Origin: Gammaproteobacteria bacterium
Lineage (GTDB): Bacteria; Pseudomonadota; Gammaproteobacteria; SZUA-229
NCBI GenBank assembly: GCA_013042055.1
Contig: JABDQW010000073.1
Coordinates: 1-45,007 of the forward strand
DNA length: 45,007 bases
Direction: 5' to 3'
Part shown: in pieces, positions 1 to 7,765 of the stretch
How the letters are laid out: every line of letters starts with the position of its first letter
How positions within the stretch are numbered: the first letter of the stretch is position 1
The notes under the pieces: model-generated
Seen by the model: only the letters and a program-made list of their open reading frames with translations
The model's database searches: none
Told to the model about the DNA's origin: nothing
Program-made: the position numbers and the translations under genes

Positions 1-2
1 GG

Positions 3-149
3 GGTACGAAACATGTTCTCGCAGACACGCTGCGCAACCTTGATTCGTTGGGCCTCGAATACACGCTGTTGCCCGAATGCTGGGACGTGGACAGACCTGA
101 GGACCTGCAACGCTACCGCGCGATGAACCCGGAAACCACATTGGGCTAA
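3..149 (+). CDS. C-terminal end of a DUF2064 / TIGR04282-type glycosyltransferase-like protein (5' end outside window)
   Basis: An open frame enters from the left edge and ends at TAA 147-149, giving the last 48 residues. The tail contains LPECWDVDRPEDLQRYRAM; a DVD-x-PEDL motif near the C-terminus is typical of the DUF2064 group of GT-A-fold nucleotidyl/glycosyltransferase-like proteins. The start and catalytic core are not visible, so the substrate cannot be judged. It is on the opposite strand to the next gene, mupP, with a 420-bp repeat-rich gap between. Family assignment rests on one motif and is moderate. Confidence 0.6.
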   Translation, partial: GTKHVLADTLRNLDSLGLEYTLLPECWDVDRPEDLQRYRAMNPETTLG

Positions 150-220
150 TAATTTATTCGACCAGTATGCTCCGCCGCTTGGTGAGTAAGACCGGTGTTA
201 GCCGATATTCAGCTACAATA

Positions 221-547
221 TTCTCGCAAAGGCGCCAAGGCCGCCAAGAAATCATATTTGATTGTTTCAACCTAGATTCCGCAGTTGAACACAGAATTAG
301 CGCTGCTCCTCAAGCGACAGGGCAAGACGCGACTTGCAGCTAATGGCCGTAGTCCTTGGCAAAAGTTGTAACGCCGCCATGGTGCTTGAGGGGCAGTGAT
401 AAACTGTGTAGCGACTCACCGCTTGGGTGAATGTCACATACTGTACTACTCTTCGAGAAATTATAGAGTTGAGTAGCGGTAACAGCGGTCAACTGCGGAA
501 TCTAGGTTCAATGGTTCTTCTTTGCGTGCTTCGCGTCTTTGCGAGAG
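221..547. repeat. Long imperfect inverted repeat filling the gap before mupP
   Basis: The left arm (about 221-288) begins TTCTCGCAAAGGCGCCAAGG and ends with AACCTAGATTCCGCAGTTGA. The right arm (489-547) is its reverse complement: the inner 20 bases (269-288 against 489-508) pair perfectly, and the outer part pairs imperfectly (CTCGCAAAGACGCGAAG read in reverse). Inside, GCTCCTCAAGC (about 305-317) pairs with GCTTGAGGGGC (about 382-393), so the whole gap can fold as one long palindrome. The CGCAAAG-type arm also occurs at 10088 and 30602. I see no gene here. Confidence 0.75.
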
Positions 548-569
548 TCGGGCATCCTCGTATCAAATA

Positions 570-1223
570 TCAGATATACCGCAAAATATCTTTCGGCTCG
601 TTGACGATGGCATCAGCACCCCAGGCGGTGACGTCTTCACCGGTCTCTATGTAACCGTAGTTTGCCACCAAGGTTTTCATACCGGCATTTCTGCCGGCTT
701 CGATATCGCGCCGAGCATCACCGACGTATATGCACTCCTGTGATTCAGATTCGGCCTGTTCGCAGGCGTAGTGCATAGGATCAGGGTGGGGCTTGCTGTT
801 CGGTGTTGTATCACCACTGACTATGGTTGCGGCACGTTGCGTCAAACGCAAACTTTTCATCAGCGGCAGGGTTAGCCAGCCCGGCTTGTTGGTCACAACA
901 CCCCAGTTCAATCCATGGTTTTCAATATGATTTAGTACAGTTTCAATACCTTTGAAAAGCGCCGAATCGATGCAGATATTCTCTTCGTAGATTTCCAGAT
1001 AACGTTGCTTCAAATGCATCAATCGTTTCTCATCGTCGAGATCACCGAATGCCAGTTTGACCAAGGCAACACTGCCGTTTGAAACCACGGGACGCACCTG
1101 CGCGTAGCTCAGTACCGGCTGATTCTCCTCTTTGCACAATACAGTCAGTGCAGCCGCCATATCGGGTGCCGTATCGATCAGGGTGCCGTCAAGATCAAAT
1201 AAAACCGTCTTAATTCTAGTCAC
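570..1223 (-). CDS. mupP: HAD-family sugar-phosphate phosphatase, probably N-acetylmuramic acid 6-phosphate phosphatase MupP (Gph-like)
   Basis: The 217-residue protein has the HAD phosphatase motifs: D10-x-D12 in FDLDGTLIDT, T111 in VVTNKPG (motif II), K144 in SKPHPDP (motif III), and D169/D173 in YVGDARRDIEAG (motif IV). A small helical cap lies between motifs I and II, as in phosphoglycolate phosphatases. In Pseudomonas the homologue next to ubiG is MupP, which removes phosphate from MurNAc-6-P during peptidoglycan recycling; the same ubiG-mupP order here favours that role over true Gph. The start is GTG at 1223, with one base between it and the ubiG stop, so translation is probably coupled. 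No amgK or murU is in the window to confirm the pathway. HAD phosphatase: near certain; MupP rather than Gph: inferred from synteny. Confidence 0.8.
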   Translation of the reverse strand: MTRIKTVLFDLDGTLIDTAPDMAAALTVLCKEENQPVLSYAQVRPVVSNGSVALVKLAFGDLDDEKRLMHLKQRYLEIYEENICIDSALFKGIETVLNHIENHGLNWGVVTNKPGWLTLPLMKSLRLTQRAATIVSGDTTPNSKPHPDPMHYACEQAESESQECIYVGDARRDIEAGRNAGMKTLVANYGYIETGEDVTAWGADAIVNEPKDILRYI

Positions 1224-1224
1224 G

Positions 1225-1935
1225 CTATTCTGGTTTGATGTAATGCGCCATATAGTTAACCGTTACATCGCTGCTGGAGCGATACATGCGTGTGACGGGG
1301 TTATAGCTGATTCCCTGTATGCTGACAATATCGAGGCCTGCTTGTCGGCACCAAACATCAAGCTCGGAGGGGCGAATGAACTTACCGTAATCATGCGTGC
1401 CCGGCGGCAGCATCTTCATGACATACTCGGCACCGATAATGGCGAAAAGGTAGGATTTCGGATTGCGATTGATGGTGGAAAAGTAGATCGAACCACCGGC
1501 TTTGACAAGCTCTGAACAGGCCTTGATGACCGAAAGGGGATCCGGAACGTGCTCGAGCAACTCCATACAGGTAATGATATCAAAGCTGCTAGCATTGGAA
1601 GCGGCTAGCTCCTCGACCGTGATCTGCTGATAGTCGATCTCAAGTTCAGATTCCATGGCGTGTAATCGGGCCACGGACAAAGGCGCCTTGCCCATGTCAG
1701 TACCGGTGACGATGGCGCCGCATTCCGCCATACTCTCACTGAGGATGCCACCGCCACAACCGACGTCCAGCACGCGTTTGCCCGATAACGGGCTGCCGCT
1801 CTCAATGAAGTTGAGTCTCAATGGATTGATATGATGCAGGGGTTTGAATTCACCCTGAGTATCCCACCAGCGTGTCGCCAGCTCCTCGAATTTTTTGATC
1901 TCGGCAGGATCAATATTGGCCTGTGTGTTGCTCAT
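1225..1935 (-). CDS. ubiG: Ubiquinone biosynthesis O-methyltransferase UbiG
   Basis: UbiG carries out both O-methylation steps of ubiquinone synthesis using S-adenosylmethionine. The 236-residue length is typical. The N-terminus (DPAEIKKFEELATRWWD followed by FKPLHHINPLRLNFI) is diagnostic. The class I SAM pocket is VLDVGCGGGILSE at about residues 56-68, with acidic D80 after the second strand; CMELLEHVPDP is the post-II region. It lies between mtaD and mupP on the minus strand and is probably cotranscribed with mupP (1-bp gap). A hairpin-chain repeat separates it from mtaD upstream, so it may have its own promoter or read through that element. Confidence 0.95.
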   Translation of the reverse strand: MSNTQANIDPAEIKKFEELATRWWDTQGEFKPLHHINPLRLNFIESGSPLSGKRVLDVGCGGGILSESMAECGAIVTGTDMGKAPLSVARLHAMESELEIDYQQITVEELAASNASSFDIITCMELLEHVPDPLSVIKACSELVKAGGSIYFSTINRNPKSYLFAIIGAEYVMKMLPPGTHDYGKFIRPSELDVWCRQAGLDIVSIQGISYNPVTRMYRSSSDVTVNYMAHYIKPE

Positions 1936-1960
1936 GGCTGCTATTTTACGCTGATAAGGT

Positions 1961-2113
1961 TAAGGAAACTCTGGTTTGTACCGAGTTTCCGTGCGGCTAA
2001 TGGATGTGCCGCCACTTCCAATCACATATGTGGTTGAAAATGAAGAAAAATAAATCGCATTGTAATTTTTCGTGCTGTGATAATTCCTGGATGGACACAT
2101 CAGAGCTTCCTTG
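1961..2113 (-). repeat. Hairpin-chain element, copy 1 (diverged, inverted relative to copy 2)
   Basis: Read on the minus strand, this begins AAGGAAGCTCTGATG and ends GAGTTTCCTTA. It aligns along its full length with 20826-20982. The shared blocks include CCATCCAGGAATTATCA, ATGCGATTT, CACATATGTGATTGGA, GCGGCACAT and GCCGCACGGAAACTC. Several hairpins keep their stems although the bases differ (GGT/ACC here against TGA/TCA in copy 2). It fills the mtaD-ubiG gap and its end abuts the mtaD stop codon (2115-2117). No transposase is present. Confidence 0.85.
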
Positions 2114-2114
2114 A

Positions 2115-3431
2115 CTATTCAGATCCGATTTTCCTGCTCCATTGCAGTGCTTGCTGACGAATGCTGGCTTCATCCAAGCCGGTGAGCACGCGGTTTTTCA
2201 TGACATGCCTACCGGCTATCCAGACATCGGATATCTGATCGCGGCCACAACTGTAAACAAGGTGTGATACTGGATCGTATAAAGGCGTTGTCTCGATGCG
2301 GTCCATATTGATCGCGATGACGTCGGCTTGCTTGCCTATCTCAAGCGAACCGATGCGTTCATCCATACCAAGCGCTCGTGCGCCATTAATAGTCGCCATT
2401 CTCAACGCGGAGGAAGCTGGCAGGGCGGTTGGATCTTCTGCTACACCCTTGGCCAACAGAGCGGCACTGCGCATTTCGCCGAGCATGTCCAGATCATTAT
2501 TGCTGGCAGCGCCATCTGTGCCGAGCGCGATGTTGATACCGCTTTTGTACAACTCAGCTACCGGGCAGAAGCCGCTGGCCAACTTCAAATTCGATTCGGG
2601 ACAATGAACCACGTGACAGCCGCTGCTGGCCAGCATCTCGATCTCATCATGCTCGACCTGCGTCATATGCACGGCTAGCAGCGAGGGACTAACCAGCCCA
2701 AGTTCGTGTAAACGATATAATGGCCTGGTGCCCGTTTTTTCAACTGCTTGCACGATCTCATGAGCGGTTTCATGGACATGCATGGTGATCGGTATGTCCA
2801 TCTCGTGCGCCAGGCTGCGAATTGTCTCCAGTGATTGATCCGAAACCGTATAGGGAGCATGAGGTGAAAAGCATGTTGTGATGAGCTCGTCACCGCGAAA
2901 GCTGTCGTGTACAGCAATTCCTTTGTCGATGTATTCTGTTGCATCGCTGGCCCATACTGTCGGAAAATCGATCACGATCAGACCCACACAGGCACGAATA
3001 CCGGCATTTTTTGCAGCTCGGGCTGTGATATCCGGGAAAAAGTACATGTCATTGAAGCAGGTCGTTCCACTTCGCAACATTTCGGCAATGGCGAGCTCTG
3101 TCCCGCAAAGCACAAAATCTTCATTCACCCATTTCGATTCGGCTGGCCAGATATGGTTCTGTAGCCAATCCATCAGCGCGATATCGTCTGAAAGTCCTCT
3201 AAACAGACTCATCGCGGCATGCGTGTGTGCATTGATCAGGCCCGGCATCAGGGCATGCTCATTGAAGTCCCTTTCCACAGCAGCACGGTAGGTCGAGTTA
3301 GCCTGTTCCGTTGGAACGACTGCGACGATGCGATCTTCATGAATCGCGATGCTGTGATGATCCAGGCAGGGATCACCCTCCGTCATGGGGATGATCCAAC
3401 GGCCATGCAGCAGGGTATCGATAGTGGTCAT
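2115..3431 (-). CDS. mtaD: 5-methylthioadenosine/S-adenosylhomocysteine deaminase, TRZ/ATZ amidohydrolase family
   Basis: This 438-residue amidohydrolase carries the metal-binding HxH in NAHTHAAMSLFRG (H69, H71), a second histidine in MHVHETAHE, the HCPESNLKLASGFCP segment and the catalytic aspartate in ALGTDGAASNNDLDM. That set is typical of MtaD/SsnA-like deaminases, which convert 5-methylthioadenosine or SAH to the inosine form in salvage of SAM by-products. The neighbouring SAM-dependent methyltransferase UbiG fits, since methylation yields SAH, and the mtaD-ubiG-mupP order matches Pseudomonas. The N-terminal 60 residues form the usual beta-sandwich. Substrate is inferred by family; a related deaminase specificity cannot be excluded. 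Confidence 0.88.
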   Translation of the reverse strand: MTTIDTLLHGRWIIPMTEGDPCLDHHSIAIHEDRIVAVVPTEQANSTYRAAVERDFNEHALMPGLINAHTHAAMSLFRGLSDDIALMDWLQNHIWPAESKWVNEDFVLCGTELAIAEMLRSGTTCFNDMYFFPDITARAAKNAGIRACVGLIVIDFPTVWASDATEYIDKGIAVHDSFRGDELITTCFSPHAPYTVSDQSLETIRSLAHEMDIPITMHVHETAHEIVQAVEKTGTRPLYRLHELGLVSPSLLAVHMTQVEHDEIEMLASSGCHVVHCPESNLKLASGFCPVAELYKSGINIALGTDGAASNNDLDMLGEMRSAALLAKGVAEDPTALPASSALRMATINGARALGMDERIGSLEIGKQADVIAINMDRIETTPLYDPVSHLVYSCGRDQISDVWIAGRHVMKNRVLTGLDEASIRQQALQWSRKIGSE

Positions 3432-3555
3432 GCGGGGAAGATACCTGCTGCCATCTCAGTTCGCAAGCAGATTTCAAATTTGTGATCCAGTCCATGCTAT
3501 TCTCTGATGATCATGATATAAAAACTGGTACAGGACTAATTAAGTGGAGCTAGTA

Positions 3556-4167
3556 ATGCTGAACAAACCAATGAACTTATTTGTCTCGAGCGCGGTCTTG
3601 TTTGCATTGGCCGTGATCTCAGCGTGCGGCCAGCAGGTGACACGTGTCGAAACGGACACGGTGACAGATCTCAGTGGTAACTGGAACGACACCGATTCGA
3701 GGTTAGTAGCCGATGAAATGATCCAGGACGCGTTATCACGTTCCTGGTTAACGCGCTTTAATCGAGAGCACGGCAATCCGCCCACGGTCATTGTCGGCGA
3801 AGTGCGTAATTTAAGTCATGAACATATCAATACACGTACTTTTATTGCCGATATGGAACGCGCACTGATTAATTCCGGAGAAGTCGACTTTGTCGCTTCC
3901 AGTGAAGAGCGCCAGGAAATACGCAGTGAGCGTATGGATCAGGATCTACACGCTGCGGAAGAGACGCGCAAGGCGATGGGACGGGAGATTGGCGCTGATT
4001 TTATGCTCAAGGGCACGATTAACACCATTATCGATGCGATTTCTGATGAGCAGGTGCGTTTTTACCAGGTCGATCTGACGCTCATTGATCTGGCCAACAA
4101 TCGCAAGGTTTGGCTTGGGCAAAAGAAGATCAAAAAGACCATCGAGAAAAGCGGGCTGCGCTGGTAA
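3556..4167 (+). CDS. lpoB: LpoB-like outer-membrane lipoprotein (penicillin-binding-protein activator)
   Basis: I place the start at ATG 3556, preceded by GGAGC at 3546-3550; a GTG at 3544 is in frame but has no better site. Residues 1-23 are a lipoprotein signal peptide with lipobox ISAC (C24). The mature part contains NPPTVIVGEVRNLSHEHINTR and GADFMLKGTINTIIDA, the pattern of the LpoB family (PF13036), whose E. coli member stimulates PBP1b from the outer membrane. The family's target gene mrcB is present but 27 kb away. The Pro-rich linker of E. coli LpoB is short or absent here. It is followed by two other exported-protein genes. LpoB family: confident; PBP1b activation: by homology only. 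Confidence 0.8.
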   Translation: MLNKPMNLFVSSAVLFALAVISACGQQVTRVETDTVTDLSGNWNDTDSRLVADEMIQDALSRSWLTRFNREHGNPPTVIVGEVRNLSHEHINTRTFIADMERALINSGEVDFVASSEERQEIRSERMDQDLHAAEETRKAMGREIGADFMLKGTINTIIDAISDEQVRFYQVDLTLIDLANNRKVWLGQKKIKKTIEKSGLRW

Positions 4168-4216
4168 ACCTGATCTTTTGGGGTTCAGCGATACAGAGAC
4201 AAGTGAAGACGATGTC

Positions 4217-4501
4217 TAGCCCGCATTTCTCATCAGGCGGCGTAGGATTCTGATAAGGCATTGGCTTCTTTGAATAAAACTTGGATGATTTAAATACATT
4301 GTGTTTTTCTAGCATGCCTATCACGGTTCAGACTAGTCTTCGTGTCCGTAAGCTTGCTCTTCACTCTAACCGTAGCTACGGCTACGCTTTTCGCTCCAGA
4401 GCGGCGCCTGCGAACACTAGCCCGCACGTTTCACCAGATGGTGAGAGATGCGGGCTCCGTCCTGCGCCTGCTCCCGTGATCCAGGTGAGAAATGCGGGCT
4501 A
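4217..4501 (+). repeat. MITE-like nested-palindrome element, copy A (285 bp)
   Basis: The element runs from TA+GCCCGCATTTCTCATC on the left to GGTGAGAAATGCGGGC+TA on the right. Inside are the family module with GCATGCCTATCACGGTTCAG, a second module with TTCGTGTCCG ... CGTAGCTACGGCTACG ... GAACAC, and a complete small pair of terminal repeats, AGCCCGCACGTTTCACC / GGTGAGAGATGCGGGCT (about 4419-4456), as if one element end pair sits inside another. It separates the LpoB-like gene from the next lipoprotein gene and ends 5 bases before that gene's ATG. No ORF of transposase type is present. Confidence 0.88.
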
Positions 4502-4506
4502 GTCCA

Positions 4507-5802
4507 ATGGCTATTTGTTCAGCATTAGCCCGGCATCTGTTACTCGTGTTTCTGGTTTTGTATCAGCTGAGTTGTGCAACATATAGCCAACAGGCAGTAT
4601 CCATGCGGGATAATCTACTCGTTGGTCGGGTGGACCTGGCCAAGAAGACGGCTGAACAGCAGGATGAAAACCAGGATGATGTTCTTGCCTGTCTCAACAA
4701 AGGCATACTTCGACGCATGACCCAGGATTATGCCGGCAGCAACCAAATCCTCGAAGTAGCCAAGCAGCAAATCGATTCGTTATATGGGCTCAGTATCTCT
4801 GAAACAGCAACATCGTTGACGTTTAATGATGCGCTCCGCGACTACAAAGGAGCCCGTTACGAACAAATATTATTACACGCCTACATGGCTATGAACTATC
4901 TGCAGCTTGGCGACGTGGACTCGGCGCGGGTAGAAATCTTGCAGGCGGACGTCAAAATGATGGAATGGGGTGAGCAGCCCGATGAAAATCCGTTCGTGCG
5001 TTATTTTGCAGGTATGATTTTTGAGGCCGTGGGAGAATACGATCAAGCGTTAGTCGCATATCGGAAAGCCCGAGACGGTTATCTGGCATCGCGGTCCGGT
5101 GCGATGCTCGAGGTTCCATTGGTTCTGAAAAAAGACTTGTTGCGTCTATTGGCGATGCAGGGCTTGACGAATGAGTATCGCCGCTTAACAGCCGAGCTTG
5201 GCCTGACAGACTATCAACCAGCGAGCATCGATGACAACGTCGGTGAAGTCGTCGTCATCTTGAGTAGTGGATTGGCGCCGATTAGAACCGAAACGGCGAT
5301 TATGACGTTTTCATCGGAAGTGCAAGGCCATGTTCGCGTCGCCTTTCCGGTGTACGCGCAAGCATCAACACCTGCAAACAAAGCGCGGGTCCGTATCGAC
5401 GATAAGCATTGGTACATGGAAACAGTGGAAAATGTCGACAAGCTCGCTCGCCAAGCCCTGGATGAGGACATGCCTTTGATTATGGCGCGCGCAATGGCCA
5501 GGGCAGTTGTTAAATATCAGTCACAGAGAACAGCACAGGAGCAAAATGACCTCGCCGGGTTTCTATTGACGGTGACCAATCTGGCTACGGAGCGGGCCGA
5601 CACCCGAAGCTGGACGACTTTGCCAAAGGAAATACAAATGACACGGGTGCTGCTTCCGGCAGGGCAGCAGCATGTTAGTATTGAGATCGTCAATAGTGCC
5701 GGTAGAGTCGTCGATACTATTGAAGCTGGGGTTGAGGTGCTGCCGGGGAAACTTAGCTTTTTGACGCGCCACTGGGTGGCGCCGGTTCCTATGAAAACAT
5801 AA
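4507..5802 (+). CDS. COG3014-like exported protein with helical repeats, probable lipoprotein
   Basis: The frame is open from ATG 4492, but that codon lies inside the inverted repeat of the element; ATG 4507 gives a clean signal peptide (hydrophobic residues 11-19, C23) and is preferred. The lipobox (QLSC) is non-canonical at -3. The mature protein of about 410 residues has TPR-like helical pairs in its first half (for example YMAMNYLQLGDVDSARVEIL and RYFAGMIFEAVGEYDQALVAY), then a beta-rich C-terminal half. This fits COG3014 proteins, whose biochemical role is not established. It sits between LpoB-like and LPP20-like genes, a grouping I recall from other gammaproteobacteria. Envelope function is inferred. 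Confidence 0.7.
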   Translation: MAICSALARHLLLVFLVLYQLSCATYSQQAVSMRDNLLVGRVDLAKKTAEQQDENQDDVLACLNKGILRRMTQDYAGSNQILEVAKQQIDSLYGLSISETATSLTFNDALRDYKGARYEQILLHAYMAMNYLQLGDVDSARVEILQADVKMMEWGEQPDENPFVRYFAGMIFEAVGEYDQALVAYRKARDGYLASRSGAMLEVPLVLKKDLLRLLAMQGLTNEYRRLTAELGLTDYQPASIDDNVGEVVVILSSGLAPIRTETAIMTFSSEVQGHVRVAFPVYAQASTPANKARVRIDDKHWYMETVENVDKLARQALDEDMPLIMARAMARAVVKYQSQRTAQEQNDLAGFLLTVTNLATERADTRSWTTLPKEIQMTRVLLPAGQQHVSIEIVNSAGRVVDTIEAGVEVLPGKLSFLTRHWVAPVPMKT

Positions 5803-5831
5803 ATGGTTAATGGTGACCCGCAGGCTAGCAT

Positions 5832-6860
5832 ATGTTAACTCGTTCTAACTATACCCTTGCACTTATGTGTTTATTGTTGGCTGGCTGTACACAGTCATCT
5901 GTCAGGCTGGACACTGATGGCCAACCCGACTGGATTCATGGCCGGCCGTCGGACTATCCGGATTCCAGCTACCTCTCCGCAACCGGTTCCGCATCGAAAG
6001 TCGAAATGGCAAAAGACCGCGCACTGGCGAATTTGGCAAAAATCTTCGAGCTTCAAGTGCGCGAAGATTCAACAACTACACAAGATGTGCAGACACACAA
6101 ATCGGACGGGATTGAGTCTGTCCAGGCATCAGCACGAATTGCAAGTACGGTGAATGTTTACACCAGTAAACTGATCAATGGCGCACGTATAGCCGAGCAG
6201 TGGCAACATCCCGCCGATTTAACGCACTATGCTCTGGCTGTGCTCGATCGTGCCCAGGCAGGCAACAATGTCCGCGGCGAAATAGATCGACTCGATCGTG
6301 AAATCGCGTTCACGATGGCAAATGCGGAAACGCAGGCAAATGATTTGAAAAAAGTGGCCGCGTTGCAGTCAGCGATCTTGATGCAAACAGAAAGGAACAC
6401 ATTGCAGAAGACCTTGAAAATTCTCGATCTTGAGGGGAGAGGTAAACCGTCGAGCTGGAATCTTGCAGGAATGAAAGCGCAACAATTGCGATCATTACAG
6501 GCTTTGAACATGAGAGCAATCGTACTTGGAGATTCTGTTGGCGAACTTGATGAATTGATCCAGGGTGCGATGGCGACGGCGGGATTCCAATCCGTATCCG
6601 GTGAACAAGCTTATACAATATCAGCGAGCATGGAAACGCAGGAAGCGTTGCGCAAACAGGGCTGGTACTGGTTGCGTGGTACACTGAAATTGCGCCTTGT
6701 GGACCCAGAAGGCGTCGTCCTGGGCAACAAATCATGGCCATTGAAAGTATCGTCACAGCAGAAAAATCAGCTGTATCAGCGCATGCAGGATGAAGTTGAC
6801 AAGAAGCTCAAGAGCGAGCTGAAAAGCACGATTCTTGGCTTCGCCACGGGTGAAGCGTGA
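5832..6860 (+). CDS. LPP20-like lipoprotein
   Basis: The 342-residue product starts at ATG 5832 with a signal peptide ending in lipobox LAGC (C19). The N-terminal segment PDWIHGRPSDYPDSSYLSAT, followed by GSASKVEMAKDRALANLAKIF, is the LPP20-family signature (PF02169), a domain found in many small bacterial lipoproteins. Residues 150-230 are helical and charged. The C-terminal 90 residues (GWYWLRGTLKLRLVD and on) look like a beta domain that may form part of an outer-membrane-associated complex. It lies 29 bp after the COG3014-like gene and is probably cotranscribed. Exact function unknown. Confidence 0.72.
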   Translation: MLTRSNYTLALMCLLLAGCTQSSVRLDTDGQPDWIHGRPSDYPDSSYLSATGSASKVEMAKDRALANLAKIFELQVREDSTTTQDVQTHKSDGIESVQASARIASTVNVYTSKLINGARIAEQWQHPADLTHYALAVLDRAQAGNNVRGEIDRLDREIAFTMANAETQANDLKKVAALQSAILMQTERNTLQKTLKILDLEGRGKPSSWNLAGMKAQQLRSLQALNMRAIVLGDSVGELDELIQGAMATAGFQSVSGEQAYTISASMETQEALRKQGWYWLRGTLKLRLVDPEGVVLGNKSWPLKVSSQQKNQLYQRMQDEVDKKLKSELKSTILGFATGEA

Positions 6861-7031
6861 CACTTGAGAACCATACCAGGGAGAAAACGCGTTCCAGATG
6901 CGTGCACGATGGCAACGCGGCTTATTTTGTCACGTGCTCATGGGTGTTGAAGGACCCAAGAGGGTGAGATCGGCTGTCTCCATCCACAAGTGCCCTCTAT
7001 CCTGTTCGCAGCTGTGAGCAGCCATGTGCCG

Positions 7032-7207
7032 CTATTCGAGAAAATCCATCGTGAATTCATAGCCCTGGACGTTGTTATCGCCAGTTGGTAGCAAATGCAG
7101 TTTCAAAAAATCAGTTATAGATTCAGGGATTGCTGATATAGAATGAATGAGGAACCTCGGATACTTCAATTTGTCTGTTTAAATGGCATCACATGTTGAT
7201 ATTGCAT
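7032..7207 (-). pseudogene. Possible frameshifted small gene or gene remnant
   Basis: On the minus strand a 49-codon frame without a start codon ends at TAG (7032-7034) and reads protein-like, including SISAIPESITDFLKLHLLPT and QGYEFTMDFLE. A second frame starting at ATG 7207 reads MQYQHVMPFKQT and meets the first near 7170-7180 if one base is gained or lost. Joined, they give a peptide of about 58 residues. I do not recognise the family. It may be a decayed gene, a sequencing indel in a real small gene, or chance. Confidence 0.25.
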
Positions 7208-7354
7208 TCACCGTGACCGTAGTTTAATCGCTCGTCATCGTCTCGGCTGACATGGTTTGTCGTGCGCCCGACCGGTGGCGCGCTCAATATGCTATCTCCG
7301 GCGAAAATCATATAAACATCGAGACGATGTAAAATTTATGAATGCATGTTAATC

Positions 7355-7382
7355 TTGGGACAGAAAAATCGGTTACTATGTT
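7355..7382 (+). promoter_or_regulatory. Probable sigma-70 promoter for clpS-clpA
   Basis: TTGGGA (7355-7360) and TATGTT (7377-7382) are spaced by 16 bases and lie 18 bases before the clpS start, which has AAGG as ribosome binding site at 7391-7394. The hexamers are imperfect. No heat-shock type promoter is obvious. Confidence 0.4.
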
Positions 7383-7400
7383 CTACACTGAAGGTAAGTA

Positions 7401-7724
7401 ATGAGTGATCATAAAACTGATTATGATTATGATAGTGGTCTGGCGTTAGAAGAAGAGCGCCCTGATTTAAAATCGCCCAAACAATACAAAGTCATATTGC
7501 TCAATGACGACTTTACTCCAATGGAGTTTGTGGTGCAGGTTTTGATGACGTTTTTTGGAATGGACCACGCCAAGGCAACGCGAATAATGATGGCTGTGCA
7601 CACCAAGGGGAAAGGAATTTGCGGTGTATTTAGCCACGAGATTGCCGAAACGAAAGTTGATCAGGTCAACGAGTATTCAAAAATAAATCAACATCCATTG
7701 CTATGTACAATGGAAGAAGCATAG
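7401..7724 (+). CDS. clpS: ATP-dependent Clp protease adaptor ClpS
   Basis: ClpS binds N-degron substrates and delivers them to the ClpA N-domain. The 107-residue protein has a disordered acidic N-terminal extension (about 25 residues) followed by the core: [15 protein letters not shown] with the substrate-pocket acidic residues D36/D37, and [13 protein letters not shown] with the pocket histidine H67. These match the N-end-rule binding site of the family. It is directly followed by clpA (41 bp), the universal arrangement in gammaproteobacteria. Confidence 0.97.
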   Translation: MSDHKTDYDYDSGLALEEERPDLKSPKQYKVILLNDDFTPMEFVVQVLMTFFGMDHAKATRIMMAVHTKGKGICGVFSHEIAETKVDQVNEYSKINQHPLLCTMEEA

Positions 7725-7765
7725 ATGAGGATTTGACACAACAGCTGATGTGAGGCAGGTCAGGT

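Larger units (their letters stand above)
6861..7400. other. 540-bp gap upstream of clpS with no complete gene
   Basis: This stretch is AT-richer than its neighbours toward the right. It holds the probable clpS promoter (7355-7382) and one coding-like minus-strand fragment (7032-7207, listed separately). I see none of the palindromic elements found elsewhere in the window and no convincing terminator after the LPP20-like gene. Confidence 0.5.

Noticed and set aside
4507-6860. Toxin, secretion or surface-adhesin function for the COG3014/LPP20-like genes
   Set aside because: Only lipoprotein signals and generic helical or beta regions are visible; nothing supports a toxin or secretion role.
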